NCBI GenBank assembly: GCA_902826095.1
Contig: CADEDN010000011.1
Coordinates: 28,535 to 92,534 of the forward strand
Origin: an uncultured Alphaproteobacteria bacterium
GTDB taxonomy: Bacteria; Pseudomonadota; Alphaproteobacteria; Caulobacterales; Parvularculaceae
DNA length: 64,000 bases
Direction: 5' to 3'
Shown here: piece by piece, positions 18,716 through 27,773 of the stretch
Position numbering within the stretch: the first letter of the stretch is position 1
How the letters are laid out: the number at the start of each line of letters is the position of its first letter
Made by a program: the position numbers and the translations under genes
The notes under the pieces: model-generated
The model's database searches: none
What the model saw: the letters and a program-made list of their open reading frames with translations, nothing else
What the model was told of the DNA's origin: nothing

Positions 18716-20644
18716 TCAATTGCGTCCGATATGCACGGCGACGAAGGCGTCGATCTCCTTCAGCGCCTGGAGTCGCGTTTCGCTCCCCGAGAGCCAGTGG
18801 TCCTCGCCTTTGAGCTTGACCAGGCGAACGGGCTTTCCGGCTTTCTTGAGCGCCGCCTCCATTTTTGCGCTCTGATTGAACGGCACGACCGTGTCGTCAT
18901 TTCCGTGCAACAGCAGCACCGGCGCCTTGAAATTCGAGGCCGCGTTGACCGGGGAGATCGCTTCGATTTTCTCCTTTTCCGCGCTGCGGTCGCCGATGAG
19001 CTTTGTCCAATAGGCGTAGGTCAGGCTGTTGGCCCCTCTTATGCGGACGGTCTCAATCAGCATTTCGTTGAGGTCGCTTACAGGCGCGATCGCCACGACG
19101 CACTTATAAAGATCCGGCGTGAATGCGCCTCCCGCCAACGCCGAATAGCCGCCAAAGCCCCGGCCGACGATGCAGACGCGATCGGCGTCCGCCCACCCCT
19201 TTTTGACAAGCAGATTTACGCCATCGGTCACATCGTTCTGAATGCCGGCGCCCCATTCGCCATTGCCGGCATCAAGATGCGCGACGCCGAATCCCGCCGA
19301 GCCGCGAAAATTCGGTTGGAAAACAAGATAACCGCGATTTGCGAAATACTGCGCGAGATAGTCGAATCCCACCCGGTCATAGCCGTCGGGTTCGCTATGC
19401 GGCAACACGATGAGCGGCAACTTTTTGCCGAGTTCGACGCCGGGCGGGGCAGTTACGATTGCCGGAATCTTGCGTCCATCGCGCGCCGGAAAATCGATCG
19501 GCGTGGCGACGCCGACATCGCCGTCCGCGATGCGCTTGTATCTTCGGGCGATCGGGACCATCGACTTCGCCGCCGTGTCGAGCAGATAATACGCAGGCGC
19601 CTGCGCGCCGCCCTCGATCAGCAATAACAGCTTAGACTGATCATCCGTCCAATCGCGAAGGCGCACTGCCGCAGTGGGAAACTTGGCGACAAGCGACTTC
19701 ATGATTGCATCAATCGACGCGTCACTCATCGCATAACTCGGCGAGACGCCCGAAAATCCGACGCCGACGATGGTTCTGTCGGTCTCAGTGTAAATGGTCT
19801 CAACATCACGATTGTCTGCGGAGTACAGAGGAGCCGAAATCGATCCGTCGAAGCCAAGCCGCGACAATCGGCGCACCGGCTCTCCGTCGCCCATCTTGCC
19901 GACGATCAGCGCGTCTTTTTCAGGCGTCACCGCCACCATTTGCAGCGAAGGGAGGCCGACCACCTTCTCGCGGTAGGTCTCCGTCAGATCAGGCGCGCTG
20001 CCGCGGAGGATCCGATAAATGCGTTGTTTCTCATCATACTCTTCCCGCCCGAGGATCATCCCATCGCTGTCCACGATCCAATCGATCGTCGATGGAGAAC
20101 CCTTGGCGACGATTTGGCCGCGCCCTGAATCAAGATCCACCGCATAAAGATCGTATGTCGGCGCGCCGCCGGGATTGTCTGAGTACGCCGGCATGAAAAC
20201 GTCATTCGTACCCGACCTAAGTCCAAATATTTTCCCAAGGCCGGTTTGCGCCGGATGAAGTCCGCTCGTGTCCCTGAGCAAGACCGCTAATTTGCCGGTC
20301 TCGATATTGAATGAAATGGCGCCCGAGGACTCAAAATCCCGCGCATATTTCGCAAATTCAGCCGTCTTGGATGCGGAAAGCACCGCGTGTTTCGATTCTG
20401 GAAAAGAAACGGAACGCGCTTTGAATTCTCCACGCGCGGCGCCGACGACGTCTCCGCCGACCTTCGAGACGACGAAATACTCGTGATCTCCCTCGCGCTG
20501 GATGTAAGCGAAATGCGTCCCGTCGGGCGACAGGGCGACGTCGATGATGTCCGGCAGCTCACCATAGGCTTCGATTGGCGGCGCAGCGGAGGCGCCGGCG
20601 GCGAGCGACCACAAGCAGGCGGCGACTGCTGCGGCTGACTTCAT
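18716..20644 (-). CDS. S9 prolyl-oligopeptidase family homolog lacking the nucleophile Ser
   Basis: 642 residues with a signal peptide (ends near AAGASA), an N-terminal seven-bladed propeller (IDVALSPDGTHFAYI) and a C-terminal alpha/beta-hydrolase domain. The Asp (HGNDDTVVP) and His (GEDHWLSG) of the catalytic triad are present, but the elbow, normally GxSxGG, reads GRGFGG: residue 496 is Gly (codon GGC, 19157-19159). One base change from AGC would explain it. Either a pseudoenzyme or a sequence error. The fold call is firm, peptidase activity doubtful. Confidence 0.85.
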   Translation of the reverse strand: MKSAAAVAACLWSLAAGASAAPPIEAYGELPDIIDVALSPDGTHFAYIQREGDHEYFVVSKVGGDVVGAARGEFKARSVSFPESKHAVLSASKTAEFAKYARDFESSGAISFNIETGKLAVLLRDTSGLHPAQTGLGKIFGLRSGTNDVFMPAYSDNPGGAPTYDLYAVDLDSGRGQIVAKGSPSTIDWIVDSDGMILGREEYDEKQRIYRILRGSAPDLTETYREKVVGLPSLQMVAVTPEKDALIVGKMGDGEPVRRLSRLGFDGSISAPLYSADNRDVETIYTETDRTIVGVGFSGVSPSYAMSDASIDAIMKSLVAKFPTAAVRLRDWTDDQSKLLLLIEGGAQAPAYYLLDTAAKSMVPIARRYKRIADGDVGVATPIDFPARDGRKIPAIVTAPPGVELGKKLPLIVLPHSEPDGYDRVGFDYLAQYFANRGYLVFQPNFRGSAGFGVAHLDAGNGEWGAGIQNDVTDGVNLLVKKGWADADRVCIVGRGFGGYSALAGGAFTPDLYKCVVAIAPVSDLNEMLIETVRIRGANSLTYAYWTKLIGDRSAEKEKIEAISPVNAASNFKAPVLLLHGNDDTVVPFNQSAKMEAALKKAGKPVRLVKLKGEDHWLSGSETRLQALKEIDAFVAVHIGRN

Positions 20645-20753
20645 TGAATTCCCCTAATAGGCGCACCCTCTGGTAGCGCATTTTCACAATAATCGCGAGC
20701 CGGCGGCCCGTCCTGCGTGGGACCAGGGCGATCACATATGGCGCCGCAATGCC

Positions 20754-20785
20754 TCACCCTCTCCCGCTTGCGGGAGAGGGTGGCG
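20754..20785. repeat. palindromic intergenic repeat
   Basis: The sequence CCCTCTCCCGC-TT-GCGGGAGAGGG forms a near-perfect hairpin just downstream in the gap. It resembles the GC-rich mosaic repeat elements common between alphaproteobacterial genes and the one inside uvrA at 61652. Confidence 0.6.
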
Positions 20786-21007
20786 CACCAAATGCGGCCG
20801 CCCTGCGCGAGGGACGAAGCCTCCCGATTGCTTTAAATGCCGTGACTGACCAAGGAACCGGACCATTCTTGCGCCCGCCCCGCCGTCGCCCTGGCGCGCG
20901 GCGCCGCCTTGCGATTGATCTGCCGTGTACGGAGCGCCCTCCTGGGGTTGCAGCGCAGCGGAATTTTTTTAACCATCTAGCGGATTGATTCTCCGCCACA
21001 AAAAAAG

Positions 21008-21043
21008 TTATCCCCCACCTTATCCCCCACCTTATCCCACACC
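21008..21043. repeat. 12-base tandem repeat, three copies
   Basis: Units TTATCCCCCACC (21008-21019), TTATCCCCCACC (21020-21031) and TTATCCCACACC (21032-21043), directly after a run of seven A. The unit superficially resembles a DnaA box but does not match it. Role unknown. Confidence 0.7.
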
Positions 21044-21312
21044 CCGAAAGGCGAGGTAGACTGATCATGCGCCGACGAATTTCCTTGCTGGCGCCGCCGA
21101 TCGTCGGCGCGGTGAAGATGAGCGAAGGAATGGACAGGCGTATGCAGCAAAGCGTTGCGATCCCTGCGACGCGCCGGGGGTTCGGCGCCGCGCCGGCGCG
21201 CGGAAGCGCGCGAATTCATGGTGACTTCGACGCGCTATTCGCCCGCAGCCCCTTATCGAAAGCCGAAAAACCCAAGCGCCCCCGCGGCGAAAAGCCCGGC
21301 CCCTCGACGACA

Positions 21313-21339
21313 AAAGGCGCCGCTTGCGGCGGCGCCTTT
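21313..21339 (-). terminator. rho-independent terminator after rpsI
   Basis: AAAGGCGCCGC and GCGGCGCCTTT form an 11-base stem around a five-base loop, 22 bases past the rpsI stop. On the minus strand the stem is followed by a short T run (TTTTG). Confidence 0.75.
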
Positions 21340-21360
21340 CGCAAGCTCGAGACTGAACGC

Positions 21361-21846
21361 CTAGCGCTTCGAGAACTGGAACGAGCGGCGGGCTTTCTTG
21401 CGGCCGTATTTCTTTCGCTCGACGGCTCGGCTGTCGCGGGTCAAAAAGCCGCCGGCTTTGAGGACCGGTCGCAGAGAGGGCTCAAAATTGGTGAGCGCGC
21501 GCGCGATGCCGTGGCGGACGGCGCCCGCCTGTCCCGACGGGCCGGAGCCCTCGACGGTGCAGTAGACGTCGTACTGGTCTTTGCGGTTGGCGGCGATTAG
21601 CGGCTGCTTGATGATCATCTGCAGCACCGGACGGCCGAAATAGGCGGCGTGGTCCTTCTTGTTGACGATGATCCGGCCGGCGCCCGGCTTGATCCAGACG
21701 CGCGCGACGGCGGTCTTCCTTTTGCCGGTCGCGTAGGCGCGGCCGAGCTTGTCGATTTTCGGCTCGCGCACGATTTCCGGCTGCGCGGCGGCAAGACCCG
21801 CCTCGGCGGCGACGGTTTTCAGATCTTCGAAGGAGGTTGTGCTCAT
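21361..21846 (-). CDS. rpsI: 30S ribosomal protein S9
   Basis: 161 residues with an N-terminal extension of about 35 residues before the S9 core ([17 protein letters not shown]) and the canonical C-terminus ending SFQFSKR, whose tail reaches the P-site tRNA. Short N-terminal extensions are common in alphaproteobacterial S9. It follows rplM by three bases, the universal L13-S9 operon. Confidence 0.97.
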   Translation of the reverse strand: MSTTSFEDLKTVAAEAGLAAAQPEIVREPKIDKLGRAYATGKRKTAVARVWIKPGAGRIIVNKKDHAAYFGRPVLQMIIKQPLIAANRKDQYDVYCTVEGSGPSGQAGAVRHGIARALTNFEPSLRPVLKAGGFLTRDSRAVERKKYGRKKARRSFQFSKR

Positions 21847-21849
21847 GGA

Positions 21850-22329
21850 TTAAGCGCTCTTCTTGACGAGTTTCGCGTTTTTCGCGTTGAGGGCGACGAC
21901 GTCGAGTTTCTGCGGATTTTGCGCCGCGTGCGGATGCTCGCCGCCGGCGTAGATTTTGAGGTTCGTCATTTGCCCGCGCGCGAGCGGCGAATCCTTCGGC
22001 ATCATGCGGCGGACCGCGTTTTCGAGAACGCGTTCCGGAAAGCGTCCGTCAAGAAGCTCGGCGGCGGTGCGCTCCTTGATCCCGCCGGGAAAGCCGGTGT
22101 GCCAGTAGAATTTGTGCTGGGCGCGCTTGTCGCCGGTCAGGGCGACTTTGCCGGCGTTGACGACGACGACGTAATCGCCGCAATCGACATGCGGCGTGAA
22201 CATCGGCTTGTGCTTGCCTCTAAGGCGCGTCGCGATAACAGAAGCGAGACGGCCGACGACAAGCCCTTCGGCGTCGATCAGCACCCACTTCTTCTCCACG
22301 TCCGCGGCCTTGGCGGAATAGGTTTTCAT
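21850..22329 (-). CDS. rplM: 50S ribosomal protein L13
   Basis: 159 residues starting [15 protein letters not shown], the expected alphaproteobacterial L13 N-terminus. ATG 22327-22329 follows an AGGAAAGAAG ribosome site; the longer upstream frame is not coding. L13 is an early assembly protein of the large subunit. A leader hairpin with a T-run lies 27 bases upstream and may regulate the operon. Confidence 0.97.
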   Translation of the reverse strand: MKTYSAKAADVEKKWVLIDAEGLVVGRLASVIATRLRGKHKPMFTPHVDCGDYVVVVNAGKVALTGDKRAQHKFYWHTGFPGGIKERTAAELLDGRFPERVLENAVRRMMPKDSPLARGQMTNLKIYAGGEHPHAAQNPQKLDVVALNAKNAKLVKKSA

Positions 22330-22340
22330 GGTCTTCTTTC

Positions 22341-22398
22341 CTGGTCCAAAGAAAAGGCCGGACTTGAAGATGGCGTCGCCCTTGACGCCCGTCCGGCC
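22341..22398 (-). promoter_or_regulatory. terminator-like leader hairpin before rplM (possible attenuator)
   Basis: On the minus strand GGCCGGAC (22398-22391) pairs with GTCCGGCC (22363-22356), with an inner stem GGCGTC/GACGCC, and is followed at once by TTTTCTTT. The ribosome site of rplM begins about 10 bases later. No minus-strand gene lies upstream, so this is in the rplM leader, not the end of another gene. Confidence 0.6.
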
Positions 22399-22571
22399 GG
22401 ATCGAGGGCGGCGGATAGCAGGCGCGATTTTTCCCGTCAACGGGAATTGCGAGAACCTGCGAAAAATAAGCATTTCTCCGGTGTGGTATTGAAATACCGT
22501 ATCGTAAGCCGGCCGGCGCCGGAGCCGCTTCCTTTCTGCTATCAGAGCCTTCCCCAAAAAGGAGCCGCACG

Positions 22572-23678
22572 ATGCGCCTGACCGTCCTCATCCTGGCGAT
22601 GATCGCCGTCGCCGCCCTCGCCGCCTGCGAACGCAAGGCGAAACCCGTCGCGCCTGACCCTGACGTGCCGGCGGAAGAAGCGCGCGAGGTCGCGGCCGCT
22701 GACGCCTATGCGGACGTCGGCGAAGCGGTGAACGCGGTCGCCTTCTGGTCGCATCCGAGCATCAATTTTGAAGGCCTTCTGCTCGCGACGTCAGGACCCG
22801 CCATCGCGGCCTACAGCATCGAGACCGGCGAACAGCGCGCCAGCGCGATGATCGACGGACCGGCCGGCGGCGTCGCGGTCTTTTACGCAGGCGTCGGGCC
22901 GCAGGCGCAAGGCTACGCCGTCGTCACCAATGCGCTTGGCTATTCGTTTTTCAGGATTGACGGGCAGCCCGGCTCGCTGACGCCGGCGGCGAACATCGGC
23001 GGCGCGACCGCGCGCTTTTGCGTGGGACGGCGGGGCCCAGGGAACGTGCTTTATCAATTGCGCGACGATACGGTCGAGCAAAGAGCGATCACCTTCAGCG
23101 CGGATGGCGGCGTGCTGCTCGCCGACGCCGCGGCCCTGGCGAAGATTGAGGGCGTCGCATTCTGCGCCGTCGACGACCGCAGCGGCGCCGTCATCACCGT
23201 CAGCGAAGACGGCGCAATCCGGCGCATCGACCCCGCAAGCGGCGAGAGCTTTGGCCTCGCGATTGCGACCGGCGTCAAGCCCGCCGGCGCCGCTTTGTTC
23301 CTGATGCGGACGGCCGAACCGGCGAATGCGCCAGGCGGCGCGGTGGCGCTGCTCGACGGCGCAAGCGGCGCGATCCGCTTTTACGACCTTGAGGACGGGC
23401 ACGCGCTCGGGTCCGTTCGCATCAAATCGACCTTCGATCTGACGGCGGTTGAAAGCGCGACTGCGATCGCCGCGGGTTCGGGCAATTATGGCGGCGTCTA
23501 TCGCGACGGCGCGCTCGCGGTGGTGACGGCGGGGCCCGGCGCGCCGATCCGCCTCGTTCCCTGGAACGGCGTTCTCGCCGCGCTTCAGCTGCCGCTCGGC
23601 GAGAATGTCGACCCGCGCGACCCCTCGCCCGCCGCCGAAGAGAAAGACTTGATCAATATCGAGTTTGTCGAGCCATGA
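22572..23678 (+). CDS. predicted beta-propeller lipoprotein (phytase-like)
   Basis: 368 residues with lipobox ALAAC (Cys19). The mature part repeats propeller-like strands, beginning [21 protein letters not shown], which recalls the first blade of phytase-like beta-propellers (AIWIHP...SLIIGT). Later blades include YSIETGEQ and RIDPASGE turns. The calcium/phytate site residues cannot be confirmed by eye, so activity is not assigned. The last 94 bases overlap the 3' end of the convergent ctaA. Confidence 0.6.
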   Translation: MRLTVLILAMIAVAALAACERKAKPVAPDPDVPAEEAREVAAADAYADVGEAVNAVAFWSHPSINFEGLLLATSGPAIAAYSIETGEQRASAMIDGPAGGVAVFYAGVGPQAQGYAVVTNALGYSFFRIDGQPGSLTPAANIGGATARFCVGRRGPGNVLYQLRDDTVEQRAITFSADGGVLLADAAALAKIEGVAFCAVDDRSGAVITVSEDGAIRRIDPASGESFGLAIATGVKPAGAALFLMRTAEPANAPGGAVALLDGASGAIRFYDLEDGHALGSVRIKSTFDLTAVESATAIAAGSGNYGGVYRDGALAVVTAGPGAPIRLVPWNGVLAALQLPLGENVDPRDPSPAAEEKDLINIEFVEP

Positions 23679-24664
23679 ACAAGATAGAGCGCGGACGCAA
23701 GCACGATCAGGGCGCCCGCCTGATGGGCGAGCCCAAGCGCGATCGGCGTCGCGGCGATGACGGTCCAGACGCCAAGCGCCGCTTGAAGAATGACAGCGCC
23801 GACGAAAATTCGCGCGCGCGTCTTGAGAACCGTCTTGCGCGCGGCGAGGCAAAACCAGACGGCCGCGATGGCGAGACCATAAGCGCCAAGGCGATGGTTG
23901 AACTGCGCGGCCGCCGCGGTCTCGAAGAGGTCGCTCAATCCCGGCGCGCCGCGAAAATATCCGTCCGGGAAAAACTTGCCGTCCATCAGCGGCCAGCTGT
24001 TGAAGGTGCGGCCTGCGCGAAGCCCGGCGACGAAGGCGCCGAGGATCATTTGCAAATAGACGCCGACGCAGAGCGCGATCGCGAAAGGCGCGACGGGCGA
24101 GCGCTTCTCCTTCCGCACACTGACGAGATCAAGGGCGAGCCAGAACATCGCCGCAAAGAGCGCGACAGCGAGCGCGAGATGCGCCGCAAGGCGGTATTGG
24201 CTGACGTCGATGCGCGCGGAAAGGCCGCTCGACACCATCCACCATCCAAGCGCGCCCTGAAACCCGCCGAGGACGAAGAGACCGGCGAGCTTGGCGCCAA
24301 GCGCGCGATCGATGCGCTTTGTCGCGGCGAAAAAGATGAGCGGCAGGAGAAACGCAAGGCCGATGACGCGTCCGAGGAACCGGTGACCCCATTCCCACCA
24401 GTAGATTTCCTTGAACGCCGCGAGCGACATGCCCCAATTGACTTGGCTGTATTCGGGGATCGCCTTGTATTTTTCGAACTCGGCGAGCCACTGCGCTTCG
24501 TTCAAGGGGGGAATGGCGCCGGTGACGGGGCGCCATTCGACGATCGACAGCCCGGAATCCGTCAGCCGCGTCGCGCCGCCGACGATCACCATCAGCGCGA
24601 CGAGCGCGCACATGGCGAAAAGCCAATAAGCGACTGGACGATGGGGCTCGGCGCCGGCGTTCAT
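23585..24664 (-). CDS. ctaA: heme A synthase (COX15/CtaA family)
   Basis: 359 residues, eight membrane segments. The COX15 hallmarks are present: GGATRLTDSGLSIVEWRPVTGAIPP near the N-terminus, WWEWGHRFLGR with a heme-ligand His, and later His residues in AAHLALA, FNHRLGAY and LAHQAGA. It oxidises the C8 methyl of heme O to give heme A for cytochrome oxidase. The C-terminal tail after YLVHGSTNS is antisense to the neighbouring lipoprotein gene and may be dispensable. Confidence 0.95.
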   Translation of the reverse strand: MNAGAEPHRPVAYWLFAMCALVALMVIVGGATRLTDSGLSIVEWRPVTGAIPPLNEAQWLAEFEKYKAIPEYSQVNWGMSLAAFKEIYWWEWGHRFLGRVIGLAFLLPLIFFAATKRIDRALGAKLAGLFVLGGFQGALGWWMVSSGLSARIDVSQYRLAAHLALAVALFAAMFWLALDLVSVRKEKRSPVAPFAIALCVGVYLQMILGAFVAGLRAGRTFNSWPLMDGKFFPDGYFRGAPGLSDLFETAAAAQFNHRLGAYGLAIAAVWFCLAARKTVLKTRARIFVGAVILQAALGVWTVIAATPIALGLAHQAGALIVLASALYLVHGSTNSILIKSFSSAAGEGSRGSTFSPSGS

Positions 24665-24759
24665 CGGCGCGGTTTAGCGCGCCGTGCGCTGGCAAGTCAT
24701 CGCCGGCGTTGTCGCATCAAATCCGGGCCCGCCGCGCCGGACATCGCAGGCCGCGCTCC

Positions 24760-24981
24760 ATGAATCCGCGGCTCAAGAAACTGATCGGGCTGTTCATTCT
24801 CCTGCCGGGCCTACTCTTATACATCGGCGTGGTGGTGACGCTGGCGGAACGCATCCCGGAATTCTGGCTGGCCAAGCTCGCGTATTTCATGGCGACCGGC
24901 GTCGCCTGGGCGGCGCCGACCATTCCGTTCATCCGGTGGATGAACAAGGAAACGCCGCCGTCCAAGGGAAAGGCGCCATGA
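24760..24981 (+). CDS. DUF2842 family membrane protein
   Basis: 73 residues with two membrane helices (about 8-28 and 38-58) and the family pattern LPGLLLYIG...WAAPTIPFIRWM. DUF2842 is a small alphaproteobacterial inner-membrane family of unknown role, often near ctaA or other respiratory genes as here. ATG 24760 is chosen because it puts the first helix at the N-terminus; an upstream ATG adds 17 basic residues. Confidence 0.8.
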   Translation: MNPRLKKLIGLFILLPGLLLYIGVVVTLAERIPEFWLAKLAYFMATGVAWAAPTIPFIRWMNKETPPSKGKAP

Positions 24982-25001
24982 AGCTGGAGCTGAAAAAAAT
25001 C

Positions 25002-25466
25002 CTAGTTCGGCGGACCGCCCTGCCCGCCAAGACCGCCAGCGGGAAGCTGGCCGACATTGCCGAGGAGCTGCTCCCAGAAACCAAGCTCCTTGCCGCGGGT
25101 CGGCGTTTCGCGGTTCGCGACCTTGACGTCAACCGAATCCGCAAGGTCGATCGTCTCGACGCGCTCGACGACGCCTTCGGGGCTGAAGTGAAAGCCGACG
25201 ACGGTTCGCGCCGTCACATCCGCCCGGAAAAAGGCGCGCGAGGCGTCAAGCGCGGAAACATAATACCAGGCGTTGCGGTCAAAGGTTCCGATCACCGAAG
25301 GCTCGCCATATTTGGCGAGAACGCTTTCCTTGGTGTCGACGCCGGTCTGCGCCGTCAGCGCCGTTTCGCCGCGCTCAAGCACATAACCATGCGCAGTCCG
25401 GTAGGAAACGCATCCCGAAAGGCTCGCGAGCGCCGCGCCAAACGCCAAAACTCGAACAAACTTCAT
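25002..25466 (-). CDS. bamE: BamE/SmpA-family outer membrane assembly lipoprotein
   Basis: 154 residues, lipobox SLSGC (Cys19), then the SmpA/OmlA domain with TKESVLAKYGEPS and NAWYYVSA motifs. BamE is an accessory lipoprotein of the BAM complex that folds outer-membrane barrels. It is divergent from the bc1 chaperone gene, an arrangement shared with many alphaproteobacteria. The Gly-rich tail (PAGGLGGQGG) is extra. Confidence 0.9.
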   Translation of the reverse strand: MKFVRVLAFGAALASLSGCVSYRTAHGYVLERGETALTAQTGVDTKESVLAKYGEPSVIGTFDRNAWYYVSALDASRAFFRADVTARTVVGFHFSPEGVVERVETIDLADSVDVKVANRETPTRGKELGFWEQLLGNVGQLPAGGLGGQGGPPN

Positions 25467-25522
25467 TTCTTGATCCTATGCGGCCTGACGCCTACCTCAC
25501 CCTTGCGCGAGGAGTTCGGCCG

Positions 25523-26089
25523 ATGCTGAAGACGCTATTTAGGAAAGATCCCGTCCGAAGCCAAGCCGAAACGCTTTATGCGGCGATCGCCGAACAGGCG
25601 CGCGCGCCCGAATTTTATGGACCGGGCCGCGCCGACGACACGCCGGAAGGGCGATTCGACCTGCTCGCGCTCCATATGTTCCTTGCCATCGACCGCCTAA
25701 GACGGGCCGCGCCGGCGACCGACAAGCTCGTCCAGCGCCTGCAGGAGAGATTTTTCGAGGGACTGGACAGCGCGCTTCGCGAAATGGGCGTCGGCGACCT
25801 CGTCGTCGCGCGAAAGATTCGCTCCCTCGCGGAAGCGTTTTACGGGCGTTACGGCGCCTATCAACAGGCGCAGGACGCCGGTGGAAAGGCGCTCGCGGCG
25901 GCGATCGCGCGCAACGTCCTCTCCTCCAACAATGCGGCCGACGCTGCGACATATGCCGACTATGTGCGATCGGCGCGCTGCGCGCTCGGGCCCGTCCCGA
26001 TCGACGCGCTTGCGGCGGCGGTCACGGCGCTGAAGTCAATCTCCATGGAGCATTTCGGCGGAGGCGGCGATGACGCAACCGGAGCGTGA
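25523..26089 (+). CDS. ubiquinol-cytochrome c chaperone family protein (CBP3/UQCC1-like)
   Basis: 188 residues from ATG 25523 behind GAGGAG. The family pattern is clear: LYAAIAEQARAPEFYG, DTPEGRFDLLALHMFL, and FFEGLDSALREMGVGDL. Mitochondrial relatives assist cytochrome b assembly of complex III; the bacterial role is presumed similar. It overlaps the DUF177 gene by 20 bases, and this pair between bamE and plsX is conserved in the class. Confidence 0.9.
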   Translation: MLKTLFRKDPVRSQAETLYAAIAEQARAPEFYGPGRADDTPEGRFDLLALHMFLAIDRLRRAAPATDKLVQRLQERFFEGLDSALREMGVGDLVVARKIRSLAEAFYGRYGAYQQAQDAGGKALAAAIARNVLSSNNAADAATYADYVRSARCALGPVPIDALAAAVTALKSISMEHFGGGGDDATGA

Positions 26090-26591
26090 CGAGGCCGCCT
26101 CAGCCCTCAATCTCATCATCGAAGTCGCCGCACTGCCGCGCGAGGGCGCCGACTATGCGATCGACGCCAATGAGCTCCAGCGACGCCTCATCGCGCACCG
26201 ACTGGAGATTCCCGCGCTCAGCAGCCTGCGCGGCGTATTTCGCGCGACGCCGTTCAGCGGCGGCGTCGCTGTTCAACTGAAACTCGACGCCCTCGCCGAG
26301 CGCCAATGCGTCGTCAGCCTTGAGCCGATGCCGGAAACGATCAGCGAGACCGTCACGACGCATTTTGAACGCGCCTTCGACGAAACGGACTTGCGCGACG
26401 ACGACATCATGCGCGAGCCGCTCGACGGAGATATGATCGACCTCGGCGAACTCCTCATTCAGCATCTTTCGCTGTCGCTCGACCCCTATCCCCGAATACC
26501 AGGGGCGAAAAATCTGGCCGACGACTATCGCAGCGCAGCAACCGGCTCGCCTTTCGCCGTCCTCAAAGGGCTCTCCGACCGTGAAAATTGA
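26070..26591 (+). CDS. DUF177 / YceD family protein
   Basis: 173 residues ending in the DUF177 core: CVVSLEPMPETISETVTTHFE, then DLGELLIQHLSLSLDPYPRIP. In gamma- and many other bacteria YceD accompanies rpmF and affects 23S rRNA accumulation; rpmF is not next to it here, and plsX follows directly after 48 bases. Overlaps the chaperone gene upstream. Confidence 0.9.
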   Translation: MTQPERDEAASALNLIIEVAALPREGADYAIDANELQRRLIAHRLEIPALSSLRGVFRATPFSGGVAVQLKLDALAERQCVVSLEPMPETISETVTTHFERAFDETDLRDDDIMREPLDGDMIDLGELLIQHLSLSLDPYPRIPGAKNLADDYRSAATGSPFAVLKGLSDREN

Positions 26592-26639
26592 AGCGCGCCA
26601 TAGGGCAAGGCGCCGGGAATCAGCGAAAGTGCGCTTTCT

Positions 26640-27773
26640 TTGCCGGGAGCGGACAATCCGCTATCTTCAAAGGCGCTGGGAGCAAGATCGAAATTGACCG
26701 CAAGCCCCAAACCACAAGACGCGCCGGACCCCGCCGGAACGATTGTGATCGGCGTCGACGCGATGGGAACCGACGCAGGCCCCGCGGCGCTTGTCGCCGG
26801 CGCGGCGCGCGCCCTGAAAGCGGGCCTTAAAGCCTCGATCGTCTTTTTTGGCGATGAAAGAACGCTGACGCCGCTCATCGCGCCGCATGCGGAACTTTCA
26901 AACGCGCGGATCGAACATTGCGCAGGCGTCGTCGCGATGACCGACAAACCGATGCATGTCCTGCGGCGCGGTCGCGACACGTCGATGTGGAAAGCGGTCG
27001 GCGCGCAGAAGGAAGGTCGCGTGAAGGCGGTCGTATCGGGCGGCAACACCGGCGCGCTGATGGCGGTCGCCAGAATGCAGCTCGGCATGATCGCCGGCGT
27101 CGACCGGCCGGCCGTCACCGCGCTCTGGCCGACCCCGCAGGGCCGCACCGTCGTTCTCGACGTCGGCGCCAATGTCGAAGCGAGCGAACATGAGCTTGTC
27201 AATTTCGCGATCATGGGCGAAGCGTTCTTTCGCGCCCTCACCGGCAAGAAAAAGCCGACCGTCGGCCTTCTCAATGTCGGCGCTGAAGAGCTGAAGGGCC
27301 ATGAGTTGATCCGCGCGGCGGCGCGCGTCCTCAAGGAGGCCGATCCCGACATGGCGTTTTACGGCTTTGTCGAGGGCAATGACATTTCGCAAGGGACCGT
27401 CGATGTCGTCGTGACGGACGGATTCACTGGGAACATCGCTCTGAAATCCGCTGAGGGCGCCGCGCGCCTTGTCGGCGGCTGGATGAAGGAGGCGCTGACA
27501 GAATCGCTGGTTTCGAAATTCGGCGCGCTGTTCATGATGGGCGCGCTGAAAAGACTGAAAGAGAAAATCGATCCGTCATCGGTCAATGGCGGCGTGTTCC
27601 TCGGCGTCAACGGCGTCGTCGTCAAAAGCCATGGCGGCGCCGACGAAAAGGGCGTCGCCGCGGCGATCGAGATGGCGGCCAACCTCGTCGGCAAAGGGTT
27701 TCGCAAGGAAGTCGCTGAAACGGCCGCGCTCGTATTTCAGCGCGCCGGAAACGCGCTTGAGGCGGCCGAATGA
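26640..27773 (+). CDS. plsX: phosphate acyltransferase PlsX
   Basis: 377 residues if started at ATG 26640; a TTG at 26694 behind GGGAG gives 359 and may be the true start, since the conserved protein begins at [14 protein letters not shown]. Other hallmarks are [10 protein letters not shown] and [13 protein letters not shown]. PlsX converts acyl-ACP to acyl-phosphate, the acyl donor for PlsY in phospholipid synthesis. It overlaps fabH by four bases. Confidence 0.96.
   Translation: MPGADNPLSSKALGARSKLTASPKPQDAPDPAGTIVIGVDAMGTDAGPAALVAGAARALKAGLKASIVFFGDERTLTPLIAPHAELSNARIEHCAGVVAMTDKPMHVLRRGRDTSMWKAVGAQKEGRVKAVVSGGNTGALMAVARMQLGMIAGVDRPAVTALWPTPQGRTVVLDVGANVEASEHELVNFAIMGEAFFRALTGKKKPTVGLLNVGAEELKGHELIRAAARVLKEADPDMAFYGFVEGNDISQGTVDVVVTDGFTGNIALKSAEGAARLVGGWMKEALTESLVSKFGALFMMGALKRLKEKIDPSSVNGGVFLGVNGVVVKSHGGADEKGVAAAIEMAANLVGKGFRKEVAETAALVFQRAGNALEAAE

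Larger units (their letters stand above)
20645..21312. other. 668-base gap with no convincing gene
   Basis: Open frames here have no family resemblance or ribosome site. The gap contains a palindromic repeat near 20754-20785, a poly-A/T patch around 20960-21010, and a three-copy 12-base tandem repeat at 21008-21043, annotated separately. The rest shows nothing I can name. Confidence 0.6.

Noticed and set aside
21008..21043. DnaA-box cluster or replication origin
   Set aside because: Units have TTATCCCCC rather than TTATNCACA, and no dnaA, hemE or parAB genes are near.
23707..24763. Plus-strand frame antisense to ctaA
   Set aside because: Charged low-information shadow of the membrane helices of ctaA.
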